A stretch of 64,000 nucleotides of DNA from Lachancea mirantina (Eukaryota; Ascomycota; Saccharomycetes; Saccharomycetales; Saccharomycetaceae), in contig LT598469.1 of the NCBI GenBank assembly GCA_900074745.1, positions 124,001 to 188,000 on the forward strand, read 5' to 3'. Shown piece by piece: positions 18,072 to 26,826 of this stretch. The stretch's first letter is position 1. Every line of letters starts with the position of its first letter. The notes beneath the pieces are model-generated. The model saw only the letters and a list, made by a program, of their open reading frames with translations. It ran no database searches and was not told the origin of the DNA. The position numbers were made by a program, and so were the translations under genes.

Positions 18072-20777
18072 ATGAGCAGGAGTGAAGGAAATCCAGTAGA
18101 TCTGGATCCCGCGGGTTTGGCGCACAACAATGCGAGCAAGGGACGTCGTAACTCTTCTCGTAGTTACAAAGAAAAGCGAAAAAGCGATGTTCTAATAGCA
18201 GCGCAGTCGCTGGACAATGAATTGCAGAATGTGAAAAATCTGAAGAGATTGTCCATAGGGTCAATGGATCTATTGATAGACCCTGAGTTAGAGTACCGAA
18301 TCCAGAGTCCATATGGTGGTCAAACGCATGATGAAATGCAACATTTCAATGATGCGGAGGAGTTTGAAGACGAAGGAAATTCATTTTTCGATGATAGCAT
18401 TAACATTACTAGCACTGAATACTTGCAAGATCCTCCTGAAATATTGGAAGAGCCGCACGACAAGTTGACGAAAAGTGGGGACGAAAAAGTGTCGGCAAGA
18501 AAATTGAGCGGTGTGCGAAGAGGAGGAATACATTCCGCCAAATCAAGAGCCTCGAGTGACGATTATGATTCGGAAGAAAGTGTAACTCAAAATCTCTTGT
18601 GGGTTCCAGCAAATCAGCATCCTAATATAAGGCCTGAAAATTATCTTGAGCTGGTTCAAGACACACTACAGAATCTACAACTAGAGCAAGAAGAACTTTC
18701 TCGGACGGGCACCAAGGAACATCAAAATCAATCTTTAGCAAGGAATCCAGGTTTGGGGAAGAGCATAAACAAAAACAGCTCATTGGTTAGAAGGCCGTCG
18801 AGGCTGCGTAAATCCTATTCAGAATTTGAAGAGTTGCATGATATGGCCCATCTCTCAGACGAGCCCAATAATGATGAATCATTGCATGACAAAACTGATA
18901 AGCGGGGCTCGGGACTTAAAGAGCCCCATAGAGTGATCTCTCTAAGAGATATCACGGAAGAACTTACAAAAGTCTCCAACAAAGCCGGTTTAACTGATGG
19001 GGATGCAGTAACGCTAGCGAGGACATTAGGAATGGCTGGACCTTACGAAAATGAAGCGTGGCTTGGAGATAGTTCGGAATGTTCATCAGAGGCAGGAGAT
19101 TCTGCATTTGCATCTACGATGATGGCTAAAGGTGGTCTCACGATTCCTGAGCGATCTTCTTTACGGCGAAGCAAATTCAATACTTATCGAATTCGCAGTT
19201 CTGATAAAAGTTCCTCCCATTCTTCCAAAGAGCACGCACATCAACCTTCTTCCGCGTCACAGCTATCCGCGGCGACTCCGCAGCCCAACTCCGAGCATAC
19301 ACCAGAGGCACCTTTGGACTCACCATCATCAGTCAACGACGTCAATGACATCTATGATCATTACAGAAGTGCAAGTTTGGACAACATGTCAGAGCTCTCC
19401 GTCCAAGATGGCTCGCTTGCCAGTCCTTCCATAACGAAGTCTTCAATGGGACACAAGGATAAACCTTTGGATCTTGACGCGACCAGGACCTCGCATCTTA
19501 AGCCCTCTCGACGCTTACAGGATACTAAATTATCTGGGAACACTGTTCAACATGAAAACACGGAAATGCGTCGCTCTAGTGACGAAGGGTCGAAGACACC
19601 AAGCGACGAAAAACCCAAAAAGCGCAAAGGTGGTTGGAACTGGTTTAACAAGAAACAGTTACAAAACCAAGAAACGGATTCGCACGAAACTAGGCCTCGG
19701 GCGCATTCTGTTTCCAATGATTTTTTGAATGTAGCAAAGGACTCTAAAGTTGCCACTTTGCCGGGCAAAAAGGTCAATCACTCGAGACATCGTCATTACT
19801 CAATTGATTCTAACGAGGACAAAAACACTGGCGAGAAACAAACAGCCACTTCATCAGATATGCATGAGCAACCGTCACCGATAAAGAAACCGAAACGCGA
19901 CAAATTCATTAACTTATTCAAAAAGAGGACGGGCAGCAGCTCATCGCACGCTACCGAAAGCACAAGGGACCACGAAGCGGGAGATGTGAAACATAACGAG
20001 ACAAAAAACATATTCTCTGAGACGAATTTTACGCCTGAAAGAAGTACTGGGCACAAGACGGAGGCGGAGGCCCTACCACAACGAGGCTCGCAGGAGGCGG
20101 AAACTACGAAAACAGATACACAAACGACTCTCAAACCCCATCTTAACGTGACTCCAAAGAAAAGGACAACAGCGACCAACTCGTCGGTGCATGCAGGTCT
20201 AGAGGAAACCGTGTCTGAAACGCAACAAGTTCCGCATGTACAACTGTCCGACAAAGCACTGCCCGCCAATGGTGTCTCTAAATCGGAGCAACTCACAAAT
20301 CTGGAGCCCGCATCACCACCAGAAAAAGCACTAGAAACGGCTACAACAGCTGATGAGATATTGCCGGCTCGAAAACTTGCATTTAGCGACGTTAAGAAAC
20401 CGGGGAAACCGAATGCGCCCATGAAGTTCACTGACAGCGCATTTGGGTTTCCTCTTCCACCGCTCACTATCTCTACCGTGATCATGATAGATCAACGTCT
20501 TCCCATCAACGTGGAAAGAGCCATTTATCGCCTCAGTCATCTCAAACTCAGCGATGCCAAAAGAGAACTCAGACAACAAGTACAATTGAGCAATTTCATG
20601 TACGCGTATCTGAATCTTGTGAATCACAGTCTGTATCTACAACAGCTAGAGGAAGACAGACAAGCAGAATTTCCAGACGGTCAACATCAATTTAATGGAC
20701 AGAATCACTCCCAATTGGGTCAAACCAACTACGCGTCTGACGAAAACCGCGACACCATTAGCATACCTGATATATAG
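18072..20777 (+). CDS. ZDS1: Zds1/Zds2 regulator of Cdc55-PP2A
   Basis: 901 residues from MSRSEGNPVDL. Most of the protein is disordered and rich in Ser, Asp and Lys, as in Zds1/2. The diagnostic C-terminal Zds domain is near residues 785-865 (FPLPPLTISTVIMIDQRLP and LKLSDAKRELRQQVQLSNFM). A conserved basic stretch with RRKSDVLIAAQSLDNEL-like character lies near the N-terminus, and Lys-rich modules (KKRKGGWNWFNKKQ, KFINLFKKR) recur mid-protein. Zds proteins bind Cdc55 and control PP2A in mitosis and polarity. S. cerevisiae has the duplicates ZDS1 and ZDS2; this is the single copy, so either symbol applies. Confidence 0.92.
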   Translation: MSRSEGNPVDLDPAGLAHNNASKGRRNSSRSYKEKRKSDVLIAAQSLDNELQNVKNLKRLSIGSMDLLIDPELEYRIQSPYGGQTHDEMQHFNDAEEFEDEGNSFFDDSINITSTEYLQDPPEILEEPHDKLTKSGDEKVSARKLSGVRRGGIHSAKSRASSDDYDSEESVTQNLLWVPANQHPNIRPENYLELVQDTLQNLQLEQEELSRTGTKEHQNQSLARNPGLGKSINKNSSLVRRPSRLRKSYSEFEELHDMAHLSDEPNNDESLHDKTDKRGSGLKEPHRVISLRDITEELTKVSNKAGLTDGDAVTLARTLGMAGPYENEAWLGDSSECSSEAGDSAFASTMMAKGGLTIPERSSLRRSKFNTYRIRSSDKSSSHSSKEHAHQPSSASQLSAATPQPNSEHTPEAPLDSPSSVNDVNDIYDHYRSASLDNMSELSVQDGSLASPSITKSSMGHKDKPLDLDATRTSHLKPSRRLQDTKLSGNTVQHENTEMRRSSDEGSKTPSDEKPKKRKGGWNWFNKKQLQNQETDSHETRPRAHSVSNDFLNVAKDSKVATLPGKKVNHSRHRHYSIDSNEDKNTGEKQTATSSDMHEQPSPIKKPKRDKFINLFKKRTGSSSSHATESTRDHEAGDVKHNETKNIFSETNFTPERSTGHKTEAEALPQRGSQEAETTKTDTQTTLKPHLNVTPKKRTTATNSSVHAGLEETVSETQQVPHVQLSDKALPANGVSKSEQLTNLEPASPPEKALETATTADEILPARKLAFSDVKKPGKPNAPMKFTDSAFGFPLPPLTISTVIMIDQRLPINVERAIYRLSHLKLSDAKRELRQQVQLSNFMYAYLNLVNHSLYLQQLEEDRQAEFPDGQHQFNGQNHSQLGQTNYASDENRDTISIPDI

Positions 20778-20952
20778 GAGAAGCATATACACTAAATTTT
20801 CATAATAGATTCCACCATTACATTTTTCACCATTATCTTGACTTCAGCACATGATCTGTCACTACCTCTTTTTCCTATGATTGAAAATTGAAGTTCTTGG
20901 AAGACTTGAGATGCGATGAGCTTCTCACTTCGAGTTGATCTGCGAGAACAGG

Positions 20953-21270
20953 ATGGCCGATGACAAATCTTACCGTATGCTAGTGCTTCTTGAAGATGCG
21001 CTACCAAATGCTGGCGGTTCAAAGGATGAAACGAAAAACGACGCGAAGGCTACACATGAGTTTGTTGATGAGTTGATTCTTCCGTTTGACGTAGACGCTT
21101 TGGAAGAACTGAACGAGTGGTTCGATGCATTTGACGCTGCTATATGTATACCTAACGAGGGATTCATCAAGTATGAAATTAGCAGCGATGGGCTGGTGGT
21201 GCTACTTTTGGACCGTTCACGCGAAAAGGTCGTAGATGAGGTGCGGAAGTTTGTCGAAACGCATGCGTGA
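20953..21270 (+). CDS. YML108W orthologue, small alpha/beta protein of unknown function
   Basis: 105 residues from MADDKSYRMLVLLEDALP, the same length as S. cerevisiae YML108W, which also sits beside ZDS2 (YML109W). Visible blocks are ELILPFDVDALEELNEWFDAFDAAICIPNEG and ISSDGLVVLLLDRSREKV. The product is acidic and soluble, with no signal peptide. Its function is not known; the S. cerevisiae protein has a solved small alpha/beta fold. An in-frame ATG six codons upstream is less family-like. Confidence 0.88.
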   Translation: MADDKSYRMLVLLEDALPNAGGSKDETKNDAKATHEFVDELILPFDVDALEELNEWFDAFDAAICIPNEGFIKYEISSDGLVVLLLDRSREKVVDEVRKFVETHA

Positions 21271-22175
21271 ACGGTATGGTACACGTCGACGGGCGCAAGA
21301 CAGCCTTCCCTCTATGAACACGGCGTTGTCAGCCTCTTGGGCGCGTGACGAAGATATGCTGACCAAAATGACAACAATGTGTAATCCAAAGACCTGTGGC
21401 ATTTGACGAACGGTGCCATCCAAAAATGCTGCTGCGGTGTTCTGCGGCTCTCGAAGCCTAAAACCGAACTCTATAGTCCTAATTTAATGTAGTGTATAAG
21501 GCTTTATCGAACTTGCACTCAATGTCAATTGAAAGCTCATGAACATGAAAATTTGTCGCCAATTAGTTTTAACAAAAATTGCATGCTAGGCAAGAGAAGC
21601 CCCAAGCTCTACAATATTCCTTCCTTCACAGCAGCATCTCAAATATAACTGAAGCCATTGATATCTACATACCACCTCTTTTTATTCATACGTACATACA
21701 TATGGGCTACATTAAAAGCTATAAAATCACAACACCCAGACACCACACGGCACCACATTGGAGCCGAAGCCCATCTATCAATGAATAAACCCTTGTAAAT
21801 GATCTATAAATTGTTTCAATTCATTCCTAGGGGGAACGCATGGCATAGGTCTAGTGTCCAAAATTATCGGATAATTTTTGAATAACGAAATTTTCTAGAA
21901 AAAAGAATTCGGCCGAATTCAACATTTGGTTTCCAGCAAGACGAGATTTCAGCACCCAACTGCTGGAAAATTACACATCACGTATGAAAAGCTTAATTGG
22001 GTCGTTCTTTTGAGCTTCAACAGGTGACATCTGTCGTGAGATGTCACGAACGTACAAAGGTACAATTGATGTTTTAAAAACCGAGACAAATGAATGCCAC
22101 TTGAGTTAGACCACTTCCAACCACAAGTTTGATTCTTTAAAACAGCAGTAACAACAGTTTTTACAGGGGAATTTG
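21271..22175. other. Intergenic region before SIS2/VHS3, with palindrome cluster
   Basis: 905 bp without a supportable gene. It joins the ZDS/YML108W block to SIS2. The notable content is the set of three palindromes at 21860-21920, about 250 bp before the SIS2 start. Confidence 0.55.
21860..21920. repeat. Cluster of three palindromes, one an HSE-like TTCTAGAA
   Basis: Within 61 bp lie a 19-nt inverted repeat (AAAATTATC, one base, GATAATTTT; 21860-21878), the 12-bp palindrome TTTTCTAGAAAA (21891-21902) and the 16-bp palindrome GAATTCGGCCGAATTC (21905-21920). TTCTAGAA fits the nTTCnnGAAn heat-shock-factor pattern, and more GAA/TTC units follow. The palindromes are seen; the regulatory role is inferred. 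Confidence 0.6.
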
Positions 22176-23747
22176 ATGCCCGGGACAGGTGAAAGTTTGA
22201 GAACTGAGCTCAAAGTTTCGGGAGAGGCTAAGAAAGGCGTGTTTAGGCTGCAAGAAACGGGGAACTACCCGGGTCAAAACGAAGGCGATCAGGATCCGGG
22301 GAAAAAAAATGAGGAATCTGAACCGCTTTTGAAATCTACAGCATCGCCCATAGGAAATGGTGTGGGCAGAGAGTCTGCACCTCAACTCTCTCGTGCGAGC
22401 AGTCGAGACAGCGTACCGGCTTACCGTCCCGTTGACGAAAACCGGTATGTGAATTCGCATAAGCTGCGTGTGGTCACTTCGAACGGCGCCAACGATTCTG
22501 CAACTACGAACAACGAGAACAATGCCAACGTCACCACTCGAAGTGCCAGTGGACCTGCCACTAGTGGGCCCCTCACTGGTAGTTTGGGATCAGCTTTGGT
22601 CTCTGGATATCCTTCTGTCGCCGGTACGGCTGTGTCGTTCACGGTGGGAAATTTTGCAGATAAAATCTCGCATCGTGGATCCATATCCGCTAGGCCCTCT
22701 TCAGGCGCAGTAAACCTTCAAAATGGAACAGCACCACCACCGGAGAATGCCTGCACTGCGCGCCCAGAAGTAGGTTCTGAGCCCACATCCTCCGCAAATT
22801 CAGTCCACATGCCGGGCGATTTCGTTGTAATGCAACCCAGCACTGGGCACGAAAGTGATCATTCCACACAAAACTTGTCATCTGCGAATAGCAGCGCGGC
22901 CCAGCAGGCTAGCCGTAAGCATTTTTACCAAGGTAACAAAGCTATTGTCGACATGCTTCTTGCGCAACGACTCCCATTCACGGAATTTTTTCAAAAACAG
23001 GACGACGGGAAAATTCATATTCTTATCGGCGCGACCGGCTCGGTTGCTACCGTCAAAGTGCCCATGATGATCGACAAGCTTTTCAAAATTTACGGTTCAG
23101 ACAAAGTCTCTATACAACTGGTTTTGACGAAAAGAGCCGAGCATTTCTTGCGTGGGACTAAAATCTCAACCGATGTCAAAATATGGCGTGACGAGGACGA
23201 ATGGTTCGGTTTCAAAAGGATGGGGGATCCAGTGGTACATACAGAATTGCGGCGTTGGGCTGATATATGCGTCATCGCTCCTCTCTCGGCCAACACACTT
23301 GCCAAAATCGCAAATGGCATTTGTGACAATTTGCTAACGTCTTTGTTGCGTAGTTGGACACCCTCGACTCCTGTTTTAGTCGCACCTGCTATGAACACGT
23401 TTATGTACATTCACCCAGTCACCAAAAAGCATCTAGCTATGCTTCGAGAGGACTCACCTTTCGTGGACGTGCTTAAGCCTGTAGAGAAAGTGCTTATCTG
23501 TGGTGACATTGGAATGGGTGGAATGCGGGAATGGAACGATATCGTTGACATTGTCGTGAAACGTATTGCTGATATTCGTGGAAATCTAGGAAGCGAAGCC
23601 AATGCTCGAGCAGATGGCAACGAAGAGGATGACGACGAGGACGAAGATGACGAGGACGAAGACGACGAGGACGAAGATGACGAGGACGACGAAGATGACG
23701 ATGATGAAGACGACGAAGACGATGACGTTGACAAGGACGACAATTAG
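22176..23747 (+). CDS. SIS2: Hal3-type PPCDC subunit / Ppz1 inhibitor (Sis2/Vhs3)
   Basis: About 523 residues. A Ser/Ala-rich N-terminal half precedes a flavoprotein PPC-decarboxylase-like core from residue ~245: KIHILIGATGSVATVKVPMM, the His-containing VVHTELRRWADICVIAPLSA, PAMNTFMY, and VLICGDIGMGGMREW. The C-terminus is an uninterrupted Asp/Glu tail of about 40 residues, the hallmark of Sis2/Hal3 and Vhs3. These proteins inhibit phosphatase Ppz1 and also form the heterotrimeric PPCDC enzyme of coenzyme A synthesis with Cab3. The core looks Sis2/Vhs3-like, not Cab3-like. ATGs at 22173 and 22176 are adjacent. Confidence 0.9.
   Translation: MPGTGESLRTELKVSGEAKKGVFRLQETGNYPGQNEGDQDPGKKNEESEPLLKSTASPIGNGVGRESAPQLSRASSRDSVPAYRPVDENRYVNSHKLRVVTSNGANDSATTNNENNANVTTRSASGPATSGPLTGSLGSALVSGYPSVAGTAVSFTVGNFADKISHRGSISARPSSGAVNLQNGTAPPPENACTARPEVGSEPTSSANSVHMPGDFVVMQPSTGHESDHSTQNLSSANSSAAQQASRKHFYQGNKAIVDMLLAQRLPFTEFFQKQDDGKIHILIGATGSVATVKVPMMIDKLFKIYGSDKVSIQLVLTKRAEHFLRGTKISTDVKIWRDEDEWFGFKRMGDPVVHTELRRWADICVIAPLSANTLAKIANGICDNLLTSLLRSWTPSTPVLVAPAMNTFMYIHPVTKKHLAMLREDSPFVDVLKPVEKVLICGDIGMGGMREWNDIVDIVVKRIADIRGNLGSEANARADGNEEDDDEDEDDEDEDDEDEDDEDDEDDDDEDDEDDDVDKDDN
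23622..23744 (+). repeat. GAN trinucleotide-rich tract encoding the acidic tail
   Basis: About 120 bp built almost entirely of GAC, GAG, GAT and GAA codons, with near-repeats of GACGAGGACGAAGAT. It encodes the Sis2 acidic tail and is likely to vary in length between strains. Confidence 0.8.
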
Positions 23748-24392
23748 CATTACCTCAGCGCCCACTTGAGGGCCACCAAATAATTATAACACTAGCAAAG
23801 GCTGTTGTTGCTCAAGCCTTGCTCAAACCCAGCCCCGTGCCGCATCCATCGGTGCCAAAAGACGAGCTTTTCCGGCGAGCCACTAGCATATGTAACACTC
23901 AAGACAGCATTCAAGTAGCATTAATTGATTATAAGTTCTTTTCTGATTGATCAACCTGCTCCAAACTTAGCTGTAAGACGTAGTTCGGGCTGAGAATCAT
24001 CCTTTAACCTTCTACACAGTAGTCGAGTAGTCGAGTGTTAAAGGATGGTAAACGCACCGCTAATCTCTCGACTTCTATCAAAAGTCAGTGGATTGGAAAT
24101 TAATTACATCTCAGAACTCAAAATTTCGAAAACCAACACTGTGCCAATTCTACAGAGGTAAATTATTTGAAGCTCAATAAATGTTTTAGAAGCTACAATA
24201 TCATGTAACCTTCAATCAACGTTGGAACCGCTAGTTTCTCGTTGACTTGAATTTCTCTCGACTATACTCAACGTTTATTATGATGCCTTGCTCATCAAAC
24301 TTCAAGACATAGCAAGATGAAAAAAAACCGACGTTAGCTACCAGTTACTTCCAACAAATACACCTAATAACCACAGTATATCTCACCCAATA
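23748..24392. other. SIS2-TIM10 intergenic region
   Basis: 645 bp with the SIS2 3' flank and TIM10 promoter. It contains an 11-bp perfect inverted repeat (CATCCTTTAAC at 23998-24008, GTTAAAGGATG at 24037-24047) whose 28-nt loop carries AGTCGAGT twice. I see no gene. Confidence 0.6.
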
Positions 24393-24668
24393 ATGTCTTT
24401 TCTAGGATTCGGAGGACAACCACAAGTGTCAGGGCAACAAAAAATATCAACTGCCGAGGCAGAATTGGATCTCGTTACGGACATGTTCAACAAACTCGTG
24501 GACAACTGTCATAAGAAATGTATCCAAGCTTCTTACAGCGAGGGTGATTTGAACAAGGGAGAATCATCTTGTATTGACAGATGTGTGGCCAAATATTTCG
24601 AAACTAATGTCAAAGTTGGTGAAAACATGCAGCAGATTGGTAATAGTTTTGCGCCTGGAAGAGCCTAG
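24393..24668 (+). CDS. TIM10: Mitochondrial intermembrane-space chaperone Tim10
   Basis: 91 residues (93 in S. cerevisiae). It starts [18 protein letters not shown] and carries the twin CX3C motifs C39/C43 and C60/C64, which form the two disulfides of small Tim proteins. The block [19 protein letters not shown] is typical of Tim10. With Tim9 it forms the hexamer that guides carrier proteins to the TIM22 complex. It is imported by Mia40 oxidation, a pathway in which Hot13 (31447 here) also acts. TIM10 near GPA1 matches YHR005C-A/YHR005C. Confidence 0.97.
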   Translation: MSFLGFGGQPQVSGQQKISTAEAELDLVTDMFNKLVDNCHKKCIQASYSEGDLNKGESSCIDRCVAKYFETNVKVGENMQQIGNSFAPGRA

Positions 24669-24843
24669 GCGAGGCACATTGTGAGTGTACATTAAAGGAC
24701 GAGGTGTCGCTGGATTTGCATGCTCCCTGTATATACAAGCTTTTAAGTAAGTTCAAATAAATTCATTACGATTTGCGTACTTGCTGAAAGAGGGTGATTA
24801 GTGTATGTTGTCCCGAGTATTTACAAGATTTGAATATAGTAGG

Positions 24844-25575
24844 TTACCACCCCAAAGACCGCTTGATTCTCATTTTGACACCTTCGAAACTGTTCAGTTT
24901 GGGACGCACGTCCAAATATACGTCTGATCCCACAGCAGAATTGTCCCCACTGTAAAAATCTATAACGTAGTCGACATTTGTGCCACACCTGTTGATGGTC
25001 CAATCGTGACGATCAAAAGGCTTAGCATATCCTAAGATCGCGCTTCTGAACCAAGCTCTGGGCGTTAATTTCTTGGAATCACCCTTAAAGCTCGCCAATT
25101 GTATCCCACCACACTCGCGGGCGCTTTCATCACCTTCCCAAAGCTTGATATAGTTCCAAACTCGCTCGTTAACAGAATTGTGGATAGGGATCACGACTTT
25201 CATATCTTCGGGGTCTGGATTCCAATTTTTACGTACCATGGCTTCGTAAAATTGTTTCTGCGACGGATAAACCCAATGTTGGTCGGTTCCACTTCGTGGA
25301 ATCGACGATATTTCACGTTCTGTGGGCAAAGCGACATTCGTACTGTACTGGGGCGTGTTGCCCATTTGATCCGATGAACATTCTACATCTTGCACCATTT
25401 TCGATCCATCGGCCTTCTGTAACCAAACTTGACGAGCCTCGTGGTTCACAGGACACTGAGAACCATCCTCTTCGCTTCCCACTTTCGGATGATTTGGGGG
25501 AATTCCACCACTATGCTTGATCCATGCTTCACGAGCATCATGATCAACAGGACACTTTGTTTCCTCACCAGTCAT
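24844..25575 (-). CDS. CYT2: Cytochrome c1 heme lyase Cyt2
   Basis: 243 residues (Cyt2 is 224 in S. cerevisiae). Two heme-regulatory-type CPV motifs start at C8 and C41, in KCPVDH and QCPVNH. The conserved holocytochrome synthase body includes [59 protein letters not shown] and [10 protein letters not shown]. The enzyme attaches heme covalently to the apocytochrome in the intermembrane space. Cyt2 is preferred over Cyc3 because SRX1, MDH1 and HOT13 follow (YKL087C-YKL084W). It converges with TIM10. Confidence 0.88.
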   Translation of the reverse strand: MTGEETKCPVDHDAREAWIKHSGGIPPNHPKVGSEEDGSQCPVNHEARQVWLQKADGSKMVQDVECSSDQMGNTPQYSTNVALPTEREISSIPRSGTDQHWVYPSQKQFYEAMVRKNWNPDPEDMKVVIPIHNSVNERVWNYIKLWEGDESARECGGIQLASFKGDSKKLTPRAWFRSAILGYAKPFDRHDWTINRCGTNVDYVIDFYSGDNSAVGSDVYLDVRPKLNSFEGVKMRIKRSLGW

Positions 25576-26051
25576 AGTTATACTAACACTAATCAGACGA
25601 ACTTAGGCCGTTTCAGCTTCTCAAATTCCAGCTTTGATCCGATACAAGCTGAATTTCGGTCCGGATGATTTTCATGAAATCGTTAAGATATATATCTATA
25701 TATAATCTTGAGCTCGAATATATACAAGCTCATGAAAAAGCCACACAAAAGCCAAAATGAACGCCTGCCGACTCTTGAAAGCTCTCAAAAGCTTCCTAAA
25801 CGAACCGAAATGCTACTCAATTCCTATTTGAATCCACGCTCATACCGCTCAACACAATCCACATCAGCGCTAAAGACAAATCCGCTAAAAGCAGTCCCTT
25901 GTCACGACTTTGAGTCTGACAGATTCCGCGTATTACCCACTTAACCATGAAATCGCTAGGAGAGGTTTCACTTGCATAAAGGCGTTACTAGATCTCGTAG
26001 CGGATTCTTACGCGCACAAAACATGCTAAGAGCAGGCTCCGTGATTTTGAA

Positions 26052-26071
26052 TACACAATAATTATTGTGTA
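26052..26071. repeat. 20-bp perfect palindrome between CYT2 and GPA1
   Basis: TACACAATAATTATTGTGTA reads the same on both strands. It lies about 480 bp before CYT2 and 755 bp before GPA1. It resembles a homodimer binding site, but I know of no factor that fits exactly. Confidence 0.7.
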
Positions 26072-26391
26072 CGAGAATTATGGTTTCCCACAGTCGCTAC
26101 AGGTAAAACTACCATTAAGCAGATACTCAAGAGGGTCGAAATCCATACCAAAGTCTCTTGTCGACTCTTTGTAAAAATTCCAGCCTCGAGCTAATGTCGA
26201 TATCTAATGCGAATCGTTTTAAGAATGTGCGGCATTATTGGAAATTGGTAGTTACTTAAAACAATGGTTGAAGGAAATCTTATTGAATTTTGAGCATTTG
26301 TGTGATACGATTGGCAATTGACGGCCGGTTTCCAACCGTATCGCTGTTTGTCGCATGCTTGACCTTGACGCTAACCATTGACGACTCATTT

Positions 26392-26400
26392 ATGACTCAT
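26392..26400. promoter_or_regulatory. Gcn4-type site ATGACTCAT
   Basis: An exact ATGACTCAT, the optimal Gcn4/AP-1-like half-site dimer, preceded nine bases earlier by ACGACTCAT. It lies upstream of GPA1. Function is inferred from the motif only. Confidence 0.4.
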
Positions 26401-26581
26401 ACGTTTAGAGTGATCTAGTCACGTGTATTCAAACATGGATAGTCACAGATTACGAAATAGCGATTTCGGCGTTAAAGTCATCAAGGTAATCTTCAATGAG
26501 AGTATTTGGGCGAGAGGTAAGCGCGTTTGAGCAACTCATGAGTTCATTGGCAGGAATAGTATTCTATGCGACGGATTGGAA

Positions 26582-26588
26582 TGTTTCA
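26582..26588 (-). promoter_or_regulatory. Pheromone response element upstream of GPA1
   Basis: TGTTTCA is the reverse complement of the Ste12 site TGAAACA. It lies about 240 bp before the GPA1 start, with two weaker TTTCAA words at 26619 and 26635. GPA1 is pheromone-induced through such elements in S. cerevisiae. Confidence 0.5.
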
Positions 26589-26826
26589 ACGGGATTGAGC
26601 ACTTCCTGGAATTTGGAGTTTCAAAGAATTGTCGTTTCAAGGAATGTCATTTCTAGGCAACATGGGGATCAAGGGCTAAGGCTAACCTCAAAACGGTGTT
26701 GAGGTCAAGAAGCATATCACGTCAATAGAAAGATGTCAAAGAGCGTTGACCATTGAAAAGAGGGCGACATAACTGTGTTGTGCTTCTAGGGCTTTGTAGA
26801 ACGAACACGAGACACACGTTGCGACC

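Larger units (their letters stand above)
25576..26826. other. CYT2-GPA1 divergent intergenic region
   Basis: 1.25 kb shared by two divergent promoters. It contains an AT-rich TATATATC run near 25690, a 20-bp perfect palindrome at 26052-26071, a Gcn4-type ATGACTCAT, a CACGTG at 26420-26425 and a pheromone response element. A 78-codon frame at 25708-25944 is not recognisable and is not called. Confidence 0.6.

Noticed and set aside
19796-20485. 229-codon antisense frame inside ZDS
   Set aside because: It lies wholly within the well-supported ZDS gene and its Ser/Val/Cys-rich composition is typical of a shadow frame.
23411-23743. Antisense poly-serine protein
   Set aside because: It is the complement of the GAN-rich acidic tail of SIS2.
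25708-25944. 78-codon frame between CYT2 and GPA1
   Set aside because: Short, no recognisable domain, and within a divergent promoter region.
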